Of a stretch of 64,000 nt of DNA, positions 53,904-64,000 are shown piece after piece; position 1 is the stretch's first letter; each line of letters opens with the position of its first letter. The DNA is from an uncultured Thermoanaerobaculum sp. Lineage in GTDB: Bacteria > Acidobacteriota > Thermoanaerobaculia > Thermoanaerobaculales > Thermoanaerobaculaceae. Where the stretch lies: the NCBI GenBank assembly GCA_937934115.1, contig CALHAH010000028.1:1-64000 (forward strand), in the 5' to 3' direction. A model generated the notes under the pieces. The model did no database searches and was not told the DNA's origin. It was given only the letters and a program-made list of their open reading frames with translations. The position numbers and the translations under genes are program-made.

Positions 53904-54938
53904 ATGCGCAAACCGGTGGTGCTCATCACGGGGGCGTCAGGGGAAATTGGTCACGGGCTCATCGAACGGCTTTCGGAAAGCGGCAATCACACGTTGGTGA
54001 CCTTGGATGTGCGGGAGCTTTCCTCCGAGCTGAAGGGGCGAGTGCATCGTGAGTTTGTAGGCTCCATTTTGGATAAAAGCCTGCTTGAACGCATCCTCGC
54101 TGAGTACGAGGTAGACCTCATCTTCCACCTTGCGGCTTTGCTTTCCACACGGGGAGAGTTCACACCAGTGGCCGCACATCAAGTAAATGTGGAAGGAACC
54201 CTTAACTTGCTGGAATTTGCCCAACGGCAGGGGGAATCCCACGGCCGACCGGTGGTCTTCGTTTACCCTTCCTCCATTGCGGTTTACGGCCTGCCGGACT
54301 TGGCCACAAAGGCGGCCGCCGGCAAGGTTCAAGAGGACCAGTTCTTGCAGCCCATCACCATGTACGGCTGCAACAAGCTTTACTGTGAGCATTTGGGGCG
54401 CTACTACGCCCGTCACTACCGGCAATTGGCGGCGGAGCCTCGTGCTGGCAAGGTGGATTTTCGCTGTGTGCGTTTTCCAGGGCTAATTTCGGCGGTGACG
54501 GTGCCCTCCGGGGGCACCTCCGACTTTGCACCAGAGATGATCCACGCTGCAGCCAAAGGCGAGCCCTACGCCTGTTTTGTGCGGGAGGACACGCAAATCC
54601 CCTTTATGGCCATGCCCGATGGGGTGGAAGCTTTGCTGCGGCTAGCGGCGGCACCCCGGGGAAACCTCAAGCAAACCGTGTACAACGTCGGGAGCTTCGC
54701 CCCCACTGCTGAGGACATCCGTAAACTGGTGCGGCAAGCGTTCCCCAGCGCCGCTATCACCTATAAGGTGGATACCAAGCGCCAAGCCATTGTGGACTCC
54801 TGGCCCGCCGATGTGGACGACAGTGCGGCGCGGCGCGACTGGGGTTTTGCGCCTCGCTACGACCTTCACCGCGCCTTTGGTGAGTACCTCATCCCCACCA
54901 TTCGCACCCGTTACCGAAGCGATTCACCAACCCTCTAG
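53904..54938 (+). CDS. tdh: L-threonine 3-dehydrogenase, SDR type
   Basis: 344 residues from ATG 53904, with GGAGGGA upstream. The N-terminal TGASGEIGHGL (about 9-19) is an extended SDR nucleotide site. FHLAALLSTRGEF (about 80-92), PSSIAVYG (about 130-137), YGCNKLYCE (Tyr/Lys, about 154-162), FPGLISAVTVPSGGTSDFA and DDSAARRDWGFAPRYDL (about 312-328) follow the short-chain type of L-threonine dehydrogenase. It oxidises threonine to 2-amino-3-ketobutyrate, which is then cleaved by a CoA ligase (not in the window). The family call is strong; a related sugar-nucleotide epimerase is the main alternative. Confidence 0.85.
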   Translation: MRKPVVLITGASGEIGHGLIERLSESGNHTLVTLDVRELSSELKGRVHREFVGSILDKSLLERILAEYEVDLIFHLAALLSTRGEFTPVAAHQVNVEGTLNLLEFAQRQGESHGRPVVFVYPSSIAVYGLPDLATKAAAGKVQEDQFLQPITMYGCNKLYCEHLGRYYARHYRQLAAEPRAGKVDFRCVRFPGLISAVTVPSGGTSDFAPEMIHAAAKGEPYACFVREDTQIPFMAMPDGVEALLRLAAAPRGNLKQTVYNVGSFAPTAEDIRKLVRQAFPSAAITYKVDTKRQAIVDSWPADVDDSAARRDWGFAPRYDLHRAFGEYLIPTIRTRYRSDSPTL

Positions 54939-56702
54939 GGCTCACCAAAGAAATAGGGGCGGGAGGGTTCCAAGCTGAGCAATAAAGGGGAACGTAAGTG
55001 TGGGCAAAAGTCACCGAATCGCCGTTGGTATGCTAAGTGGCGCTCAGAATCTTCGGGTACCAAGGCAGAAGAGGATTTGCGTAGGCCGTTACCCTAAATC
55101 CGTTCCCTCCTTTTGCCTTCGGAGTTCTCGCGACCAAGGAAAGGATTTCCGCCAGCATCGCTTTAGGTGGTTTTCCCGGGAGAAGTGATCGGCAGGAAGG
55201 TCTAGAGACGAGGCTTAAATGTTTTAATAGCAGTGTTTTTGTTCCTTGTGGTGGGCAAGAACTCGCCGAGTGGCGGTGAAGAAAATAGCCTCAAAAAAAG
55301 GTTGGGGTTCGGGGGCAGACGTAGGGACCTTTGCGGCGGCATCACATCGCGCAAAAAAGTAAGGCTTGCAAGATGTGGGCAATCCAACTTCTGAGCCCCG
55401 TGGCCCGGCGATTTCGAAGAGGACAAAATGTAAAGAGTTTTTTGTGCTTTGCAGAAAGCCGAACACACAGCTACCACATGTGCAGCTGCCGGATTTTAGC
55501 TCACAAAAAAATACGTGTTGATTTTTTGCCACAGTGCCTAACGCGGACTCTGGAAGGGGCTACGTCGGACTTCCACGGGATGATGCCAAAAGGGTGCGCG
55601 CGCTGGCGAACCTAAATGTCGCGCGGTGACTTGCGTGTTGCTCTCCAGCCTTGTCCTTTTGCCTTTCCAGTTTCGGAGCGGGCCCAAGCTCGTCAGAAAA
55701 AACTTGCTCCGTGGGTTTGCCCTTCACCGGCAGGCCGCCAGTGCTGCAAAAGCCTTGATACGTCTACCCAGTTCTGCAAAATGAACGCGGAAAGTGCAGA
55801 CCGCGAAAAGACTTTGGGAATATTGGCAGGAGTCGTGGACCTTGGAAATGTTTTCCCAGGTGGAAAAGGGCTAGGACTGCACCCTTTCCAGCGAGAGCGA
55901 TGCCAGGCTGCAAGCAGGTTTTGAGGACACCAACGCAAGCGTTTGGGTGGTCGTAGTTTTGTGCGTCGTATGCTCGAAACGGTACCGCATGCGGGTATGA
56001 GCCGGAAAAGCGGGTGTCAGCAGTAGCCGAGCGAATTGTTTTGCCACGACTGGGCAATAGGTGGAAAAAATGTACGTAACCGCTTCGCCCGAGCAGCATT
56101 TATGACCCAGCGGTTGTCCGCGGCTTTCCTGAAAGCTTTACGGGTTGCGGGAAAAGCACTTTTTTTGCGACGTGGGTGCGGTCCTGGCTGACAACCCGAA
56201 AACATCTCTCTCTTTTCTTTTAGAGCTTACCCGCCATGAGCTTTGACAAATGCGCTGCCACTTGGGTTGCCTTGGTGGGCCCTCCGGAAGGTGCTAAGTC
56301 CCTGAAGGTGGGCCGGAAGCAGCGGCGCCAAAAGGTTCATAGGCGGTTTCAGCACCCAAGCTTTGCCGGGAGAACTTGCGACGCGAGAAACCAGCTTTGG
56401 GTGTCGGACCTTGCCAAAATGGCTTTTAATTTTGGTCGGCTTCACGAAAATGACCAGGGACAGGTCTGCCTGCACGTCTTACGTGGGCGCCTGGCAATCT
56501 TTCGCTTCAAGCCTGAGCTCATGAGATGTCAACGCCCGGTTGCACGGATTCCTATCCGCGTAGGCCTCACGAAGGGCCCTGCAAGCTTCGCTCGTTACCG
56601 TTTCTACCTGCACCGAAATTTTTACTCACAACCCGGAGCCCGGGACGAGCTCGTCTAAACGACCCTTCTATTATAAGACCCGCAGCGCCCTCCGGTGCAC
56701 GC
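54939..56702 (+). other. Long gene-free, AT-richer interval
   Basis: 1,764 bases between tdh and the DUF2867 gene with no convincing gene. Open frames up to about 140 codons occur (for example 56236-56658), but none has a good ribosome site, conserved motif or third-position bias like the neighbours. Runs of A/T are frequent. I see no tRNA, CRISPR repeat or insertion-sequence end. Confidence 0.6.
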
Positions 56703-58127
56703 TCATGTTTTCGTGGCCAGTTTCTGCGCCTCGCGCACCACGGCTTTAGCCAAGCTACTGAAAATAAGGGCGTGCAGGGGGTAAAGAAGCCACCAGTAGA
56801 GAAAACCGGCCAACCCCAGAGGCTCAAAATAGGCCGTTTGAACAAGGCGGGAACCCTTCCCCTCCTCCACAGCCTGCCACTCCAACCACGCCTTTCCCGG
56901 AAGACGCATTTCCGCTCGCAACCGCAAAAGGCGTGGATTTTCTACGGCTTCCACCCGCCAAAAATCCACCGCTTCACCGGGAAGAAGCTCGTGCGCATGG
57001 CGTCGTCCGCGGCGAAGACCGGGGCCTCCCATCAGCCTGTCCAAAAACCCCCGCAAGTGCCAAGCCCAATTCCACGCCAGCCAACCCCGATCTCCCCCGA
57101 GGCCAGAAAAGACCTGGAAGAGTTTTGGAGCGGGGACCTCCGTGGGAATGCTGCGAATTTCGCGGATGATCCCCTCGCGATCCTCAAGGAAAGACGCGGG
57201 GCCGAAAAGAGCCCCCGACCAGCGGGTTTCCACGACACCTGAGGCAACACGCTCTAATGCTTTTTCGAGGGCCTGGCGGTAGGGTTGAGGCCGAATTTCG
57301 GGAAAAAGATTTCCGGCTCTTTCGGTGTTTGCTATGAGAGGGTGTAGGATCCCATCCACCAAAGGCACGGCCAAACGGTTGGGGATGGGGGTAACCAGAC
57401 CAACCCAGAGGGCAGCAAGCCGGGGAGCCATCACGGGCACTGGGATAATGAAACGTCGTAGCCCCCGCACGGCGGCGTACGTCTTCATCATCTCGAGAAA
57501 GCTGATCGGAGGGGCACCAATCTCCACCACGCCTTCAGGCTTTCGCTCTAGGGCCTGCAATAAGTAAAGAAGCACATCGCCCACGCCAATGGGGGAAACC
57601 GGGTTCAAAATCCAACGTGGAGCCACCATCACGGGTAGACGCTCGGTGAGGTAACGGACCATTTCAAAACTCGCGGAACCAGAGCCCACAATGGGACCTG
57701 CCCTAAACTCGGTGGTGGGGAGGTGGGCACGGAGAATTTCCCCAACCCGTGAGCGGCTTTTAAGGTGTCCTGAGGGTTTACCTTCCCGAGGCACCAAGCC
57801 CCCCAAGTATACGACTCGCCCGAGAGCGACCTCCTTGGCAATAGCGGCGAAGCTTTGTGCCTGACGCTCTTCAACTGGCTCAAACTCGTGGTGGGAAAGC
57901 ATGGCGTGAACCAAGTAGAAGGCGGCGTCCACACCCTGAAGAGCAGCCCGCAGGGCTTCCGCGTCCTCCAAAGCCCCCTTTACCACCTGCACATTCCCCA
58001 CCCACGCCCGACCCTGAAGCCGAGAGGGATCCCGGACCAAAACCTTTACCCCGTAACCTCTTTGGAGGAGCCTGGGCACTAGCCGGCCCCCGACGTAGCC
58101 GGTGGCCCCCGTAACCAAAACCTTCAT
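56703..58127 (-). CDS. NAD(P)-binding SDR with C-terminal DUF2867
   Basis: 474 residues from ATG 58127. The first 300 residues are an atypical SDR (LVTGATGYVGGRLVPRLL at 4-21, then FYLVHAM and VYLGGLVP) of the NmrA/complex-I-like type. The last 150 residues are a DUF2867 domain (DFWRVEAVENPRLLRLRAEMRLPGKAWLEWQ, then FYWWLLYPLHALIF). This fusion is known from several bacteria and may act on lipids or membrane-bound substrates. The catalytic pattern of classical SDRs (YxxxK) is not clear. It is followed by an unrelated 1.76-kb gap and is 80 bases downstream of trmO on the same strand. Confidence 0.8.
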   Translation of the reverse strand: MKVLVTGATGYVGGRLVPRLLQRGYGVKVLVRDPSRLQGRAWVGNVQVVKGALEDAEALRAALQGVDAAFYLVHAMLSHHEFEPVEERQAQSFAAIAKEVALGRVVYLGGLVPREGKPSGHLKSRSRVGEILRAHLPTTEFRAGPIVGSGSASFEMVRYLTERLPVMVAPRWILNPVSPIGVGDVLLYLLQALERKPEGVVEIGAPPISFLEMMKTYAAVRGLRRFIIPVPVMAPRLAALWVGLVTPIPNRLAVPLVDGILHPLIANTERAGNLFPEIRPQPYRQALEKALERVASGVVETRWSGALFGPASFLEDREGIIREIRSIPTEVPAPKLFQVFSGLGGDRGWLAWNWAWHLRGFLDRLMGGPGLRRGRRHAHELLPGEAVDFWRVEAVENPRLLRLRAEMRLPGKAWLEWQAVEEGKGSRLVQTAYFEPLGLAGFLYWWLLYPLHALIFSSLAKAVVREAQKLATKT

Positions 58128-58207
58128 CGTTCGGAGTTTACCTCGGGGAGACTTGGCTGGGGGACAAAACCACCACCGGCGCCCGTGGCCAGCAACGGCC
58201 AGCGAAC

Positions 58208-58654
58208 TTACTCCTCATCAAGCCAACCACGGCGCAGGTCTACTTCGGGGACGGATGAGAGATAAGGCTTTATGTCCAGGATGGGGGTGCCGTCCAACAT
58301 GTCCACGCCCTTCACCCGCAAGCGGTTGCCTTCCCTTCCCAAAAGCTTTACCACCGTGAGACCTATGGGGTTGGGACGGCGCGGTGAGCGGGTGGCAAAA
58401 ACGCCGTGGGGCCGGCTTGCCGTGGGCGGGTGCGCTAGAAGCGAAAAGCCTTGGGAACGGTGGAACACCCAAATGACAAACAAGTGGGAAAAACCCTCGA
58501 TATCCAAAAGCCCCTCCGCAAATTCCGGGGCAAGAACCAAGAAGCCCTCGGCTTCGTGCTTGGCTCCCCGGCCTTTGGGAATTTGCTCCTCCGAGGTGTA
58601 AGGGCTCTCCACGTGGCCAATGGCTTGCATGCGAAATTCCATGGGTTTGCTCAT
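58208..58654 (-). CDS. trmO: tRNA (N6-threonylcarbamoyladenosine-N6)-methyltransferase TrmO
   Basis: 148 residues from ATG 58654. The TsaA/TrmO pattern is complete: IGHVESPY (about 12-19), IEGFSHLFVIWVFHRSQGF (about 53-71), GVFATRSPRRPNPIGLTVVKLL (about 84-105, the conserved RSPxRPNPIG block) and GTPILDIKPYL (about 121-131). It methylates t6A37 to m6t6A in some ANN-decoding tRNAs using SAM. It is a single-domain protein, as usual outside the gamma-proteobacteria. It is divergent from the chalcone-isomerase-like gene. Confidence 0.93.
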   Translation of the reverse strand: MSKPMEFRMQAIGHVESPYTSEEQIPKGRGAKHEAEGFLVLAPEFAEGLLDIEGFSHLFVIWVFHRSQGFSLLAHPPTASRPHGVFATRSPRRPNPIGLTVVKLLGREGNRLRVKGVDMLDGTPILDIKPYLSSVPEVDLRRGWLDEE

Positions 58655-58740
58655 AAGGTGAGTGTAGCGCTTGCCAGGACCGGCGTAGCTGGGTAGAGTT
58701 AGGCATGAGGTGCAAAGGCCTCTGCGGCCGGGAGGGAAAA

Positions 58741-59295
58741 ATGAGGAAGACGATGCTTTTGGTTCTTGCGTCCTTGGGCCTGGCTACCCATCTTGCTGCC
58801 GGCGAGTTGGCCGGTGTCACCATGCCGGAGCGAAAAACCGTAAACGGGCAGGTCCTGCAGCTTAACGGTATGGGGTTACGGAAAAAGGCTGTGTTTAAGG
58901 TTTACGTTGGGGCCCTCTATCTAACACAAAAGAGCAGTGACCCTGGCGCTATTTTGGCCGCAGACCAACCGCGAGAAATGGTCATGCACTTCTTGCGAGA
59001 CGTGGGCAAGGATAAGCTGGTGGAAGCCTGGAAGGAGGGTTTTGCCGCCAACGCCTCCGCCGCTCAAGCCAAGCTCGGCAAGGAAATAGAGCGCTTCTTG
59101 GGGTGGTGGCGGGATGTAAAAGAGGGCGAACAAGTGAGCATGACTTACGTGCCGGGAAAAGGCACCACCGTGGCTTTTGCTGGCAAAGAAGTGGGTACCA
59201 TCGAGGGCAAGGAGTTTGCCGATGCCTTGCTTTCGGTGTGGCTTGGGCCCAAGCCGCCGTCGGAGGATCTTAAGGCCGGACTTTTGGGCAAGTAG
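58741..59295 (+). CDS. Secreted chalcone-isomerase-like protein
   Basis: 184 residues from ATG 58741, behind GGGAGGGAAAA. A signal peptide covers about residues 1-21 (THLAAGE). The mature part has LNGMGLRKKAVFKVYVGALYLTQKSS (about 39-64), MHFLRDVGKDKLVEAWKEGF (about 82-101) and VAFAGKEVGTIEGKEFADALLSVWLGP near the end, the bacterial chalcone isomerase-like pattern. Homologues may bind fatty acids or lipids rather than chalcones. It lies upstream of the alpha/beta hydrolase in the same direction, 41 bases away. Confidence 0.82.
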   Translation: MRKTMLLVLASLGLATHLAAGELAGVTMPERKTVNGQVLQLNGMGLRKKAVFKVYVGALYLTQKSSDPGAILAADQPREMVMHFLRDVGKDKLVEAWKEGFAANASAAQAKLGKEIERFLGWWRDVKEGEQVSMTYVPGKGTTVAFAGKEVGTIEGKEFADALLSVWLGPKPPSEDLKAGLLGK

Positions 59296-59336
59296 CAGCC
59301 GTAACCACTTTCACCGCCCCGGCGTAAACTCTGCCG

Positions 59337-60236
59337 ATGGGCTGGCTCCTGTGGGCGGTTTGCGGTGGGATTGCTTACGTCGGCTTCGGGGTCCTCTTTA
59401 CTTGGGTTTTCTGGCGCAATCCTCGCGTGCCGCCGCGGAAAACCCCGGCAGAGCTAGGTGTTCCCTTCCGTGAGGTGTGGTTCCCCACGGTTGGGGGCAA
59501 GAGGTTGCACGGCTGGCTCACGGCGCCAGTGGAAGCAGGGCGCCACCAAGGTCTGGTGATCTTGGTGCACGGCTGGGGACGCAACGCCCAGCGCATGCTG
59601 CCATACATTCGCGCCCTGGCTGCCGCGGGTTTTGGTTCTTTGGCTTTCGATGCCCGCCACCACGGGCTTTCCGACCGGGACGGCTTTGCTTCCATGAAGA
59701 AATTTTCGGAAGATATCCGGGCGGCGGGGGATTTTCTGGAAAAGCAAGGGGAAAAACCTCCCTTTGCGGTACTAGGTCTGTCCATCGGCGGCAGCGCCGC
59801 CATTCACGCTGCCGCCCATGACAGCCGACTCCGCCCGGTGGTCACCGTGGGGGCCTTTGCCCACCCCAGGGAGGCCATGATCGCCCTCGGCTTTGGCCGG
59901 TTTGTTTTGGCCCCCCTTGCGCCGCTCTTGTTCCGGTTTATCGAGTGGCGGGTGGGGGCCCGGCTGGACCAGCTCGCTCCAGAAAAGAACATTGCCAAGG
60001 TTCCCGCGGTGCTCCTCGTTCACGGGACGCATGACACGGTGGTGCCGCCCACTGACGCGCAGCGCCTGTGGGCAGCAGCTGGCGGCCGGGCTGAACTGTG
60101 GATGATCCCGCACCGCGGACATTGCGACGTACATGTGGAGCCGGAGTTCTTCCCCAAAGTTATTGGCTTTCTCTCCCAGGGGCTTTCCGCTTCTTCCCCA
60201 GACGACCAGGATCCCGGCGTGAAGCGGCTCGGCTAG
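59337..60236 (+). CDS. Membrane-anchored alpha/beta hydrolase
   Basis: 299 residues from ATG 59337. One N-terminal hydrophobic segment (residues 3-24) may anchor it in the inner membrane. The fold shows LVILVHGWGRNAQ (about 74-86, oxyanion), the nucleophile elbow GLSIGGS (about 141-147, Ser143), LLVHGTHDTVVPP (acid Asp) and the His in HRGHCDVH. This matches serine hydrolases of the alpha/beta family, such as esterases or lipases. The last 30 residues look disordered. Its end and the end of nrdJ are 76 bases apart and convergent. Confidence 0.83.
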   Translation: MGWLLWAVCGGIAYVGFGVLFTWVFWRNPRVPPRKTPAELGVPFREVWFPTVGGKRLHGWLTAPVEAGRHQGLVILVHGWGRNAQRMLPYIRALAAAGFGSLAFDARHHGLSDRDGFASMKKFSEDIRAAGDFLEKQGEKPPFAVLGLSIGGSAAIHAAAHDSRLRPVVTVGAFAHPREAMIALGFGRFVLAPLAPLLFRFIEWRVGARLDQLAPEKNIAKVPAVLLVHGTHDTVVPPTDAQRLWAAAGGRAELWMIPHRGHCDVHVEPEFFPKVIGFLSQGLSASSPDDQDPGVKRLG

Positions 60237-60312
60237 GCCCGCAGCCCTACCACGGTACCTCCACTGCCGTGCCTGCAGAGCAGCAACACGGTGACCCTGG
60301 GCCTCAAAGTCT

Positions 60313-63054
<2,742 letters not shown>

Positions 63055-63147
63055 CGTCCTTCCTCCTTTGGCAACGCAAGTATGAACACGGCCCGCATGG
63101 CCTGTCAAGGCCTCTACGCAACATCTAGTGGTGTCTGTTTGCCATAA

Positions 63148-63163
63148 ACGCTAGATATTGTGG
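63148..63163. promoter_or_regulatory. Candidate NrdR box upstream of nrdJ
   Basis: ACGCTAGATATTGTGG matches the NrdR consensus ACACWATATATWGTGT at 13 of 16 positions (counted by hand). It lies about 95 bases upstream of the nrdJ start. A second, weaker palindrome with CTAGTGGTGT occurs near 63119-63134, about where the paired box would be. Confidence 0.45.
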
Positions 63164-63283
63164 TAGATGGAGCAGCGGCCTAATCTCGAAATAGAGCAAA
63201 ACATGGTCAAGAAAAGCGTACCATGCCGCCAGCTTCAAGCAGCGCAAACCAAACCTATGGCCTGCCGACCTCGACGGCAAAAT

Positions 63284-63308
63284 CAAAAAGGCACGCTCCC
63301 GCGTGCCC
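63284..63308 (-). terminator. Rho-independent terminator of the HU genes
   Basis: On the minus strand a 7-bp stem (GGCACGC / GCGTGCC) with a GGGA loop is followed by TTTTTG. It lies about 106 bases after the HU stop at 63414 and would end the HU transcript before nrdJ. Confidence 0.8.
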
Positions 63309-63413
63309 GGGAAAACCCCTGCCAAGCCCCCCCTGGGGGCTCAGCCACCCCGAACGGAGAACACAAGCCCAGAGCTTGCTGCCCAGAGGAGGCAGCCAGA
63401 GGCGTGGACAGCG

Positions 63414-63701
63414 CTACTTGGAAACTTTTTCCTTTAGCGTCTTGCCCACCTTAAAGGCCGGGTACTTGCGAGCCGGAATCGTAATCTGCTCACCGGTGGC
63501 AGGGTTCCGGCCTTGGCGGGCAGCCCGCTTCCGCAGGAAAAAGCTGCCGAATCCCGGCAATGTGACCTTCTTCTCCGCCGTCAATTCCGCCACCAAAAGG
63601 CCCTTAGATGGGTTGAAAATAGCATCCACGGCCTCGGCGGCTTTGGCCTGGGTAAGACCCGTTTTCTTGGCGAGCTTAGCCACCAACTCTGACTTGTTCA
63701 T
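63414..63701 (-). CDS. HU-family DNA-binding protein
   Basis: 95 residues from ATG 63701, with GGAGGAGGAGG upstream. The fold is complete: two N-terminal helices (MNKSELVAKLAKKTGLTQAKAAEAVDAIF), then LPGFGSFFLRKRAARQGRNPATGEQITIPARKYPAFKVGK with the DNA-binding beta arm around RNPATG. It compacts DNA as a dimer and helps replication and recombination. A second HU gene follows upstream with 26 bases between; they are probably one operon ending at the terminator at 63284. Confidence 0.97.
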   Translation of the reverse strand: MNKSELVAKLAKKTGLTQAKAAEAVDAIFNPSKGLLVAELTAEKKVTLPGFGSFFLRKRAARQGRNPATGEQITIPARKYPAFKVGKTLKEKVSK

Positions 63702-63727
63702 AGGACCTCCTCCTCCCGTTCCTGGCG

Positions 63728-64000
63728 TTACTTGGCCAGCTTTTCCTTCAAAGTCTTGCCCGGCTTGAATGCCACATAGTGGCGAGCCGGAATGGTGATG
63801 GTCTTACCCGTAGCTGGGTTGCGACCCTGACGGGCAGCTCGCTTTCGGGTAGAGAAGGTGCCAAACCCGGGGATGGTCACCTTCCGGCCAGCGTCCAACT
63901 CTACGGCCACAATCCCCTTTTGCGGCGAGAAAATGGCATCCACCACCTCCGCCGCCTTAGCCTGGGTAAGCCCCACCTGCTTGGCAAGTTTCAACGCTAG
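63728..64000 (-). CDS. HU-family DNA-binding protein (5' partial)
   Basis: The right window edge cuts this gene; 90 codons plus the stop are present and about four residues of the N-terminus (of the type MTKAE before LALKLAKQVGL) are missing. The body LTQAKAAEVVDAIF, IPGFGTFSTRKRAARQGRNPATGKTITIPARHYVAFKPGK is a second HU, close to the neighbour. The two may form homo- and heterodimers with different DNA preferences, as HU-alpha/beta do in E. coli. Confidence 0.93.
   Translation of the reverse strand, partial: LALKLAKQVGLTQAKAAEVVDAIFSPQKGIVAVELDAGRKVTIPGFGTFSTRKRAARQGRNPATGKTITIPARHYVAFKPGKTLKEKLAK

Noticed and set aside
56236-56658. A 140-codon gene in the gap before the DUF2867 gene
   Set aside because: It has no Shine-Dalgarno, no motif, and Arg/Lys-rich composition without domain character.
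63055-63283. A cobalamin riboswitch before nrdJ
   Set aside because: No B12-box-like sequence was found, although the enzyme depends on B12.

Overview
The window is a compact, high-G+C bacterial chromosome segment. Its gene content fits the Acidobacteriota (possibly the thermophilic Thermoanaerobaculum side). Indicators are an Oar-type TonB-dependent receptor with an N-terminal carboxypeptidase-regulatory domain, a secreted sortilin/BNR-repeat protein of about 1,100 residues, several secreted proteases, a vitamin-B12-dependent ribonucleotide reductase and a homodimeric pyruvate dehydrogenase E1. The phylum is inferred from gene content; no rRNA is present. There is one tRNA (Asn), no CRISPR array and no insertion sequence.

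Layout. 0-16.8 kb is a cell-surface region. It holds YfhO-like membrane proteins, two O-antigen-ligase-like proteins, two type IV prepilin-like genes with near-consensus sigma-54 promoters, a methyltransferase/GT2 pair, a Wzm/Wzt polysaccharide exporter with an amino-acid-type binding lipoprotein in the same operon, and a mannose-1-phosphate guanylyltransferase with a HAD phosphatase. 16.9-25.3 kb has a four-gene run (Fe-trafficking protein, glycerate kinase, DUF3891, BNR protein), a gene-poor 1.35-kb gap and an M48 lipoprotein protease. 25.4-34.1 kb has tRNA-Asn, a DUF1858 protein, an RluA synthase, the TonB receptor, an M4 protease and a cysteine-rich secreted protein.

34.4-42.1 kb is the most unusual part. 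It holds an ion transporter, a KamA-type radical SAM aminomutase, two consecutive D-Ala-D-Ala-ligase-like ATP-grasp proteins, a GNAT acetyltransferase, an ABC exporter and two thioredoxin-fold proteins. Most genes overlap or touch, as in an operon, yet four are broken by frameshifts or a stop and the aminomutase lacks one cluster-binding cysteine. Either a small-molecule pathway is decaying or the sequence has local indel errors.

42.1-64 kb is mostly housekeeping and stress genes: aceE, a subtilase, an SDR/Crp pair, a secreted nuclease-like protein divergent from class I fructose-bisphosphate aldolase, a coiled-coil protein with a 42-bp tandem repeat, SDR-type threonine dehydrogenase, a 1.76-kb gene-free gap, a DUF2867 SDR, trmO, a chalcone-isomerase-like protein, an alpha/beta hydrolase, nrdJ with a likely NrdR box, and two tandem HU genes.

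The first 16 kb plausibly acts together to build, export and attach a surface glycan, possibly on pilins. The transport and protease genes suggest a scavenging, protein-degrading heterotroph. All functions are assigned by reading motifs, without database searches.
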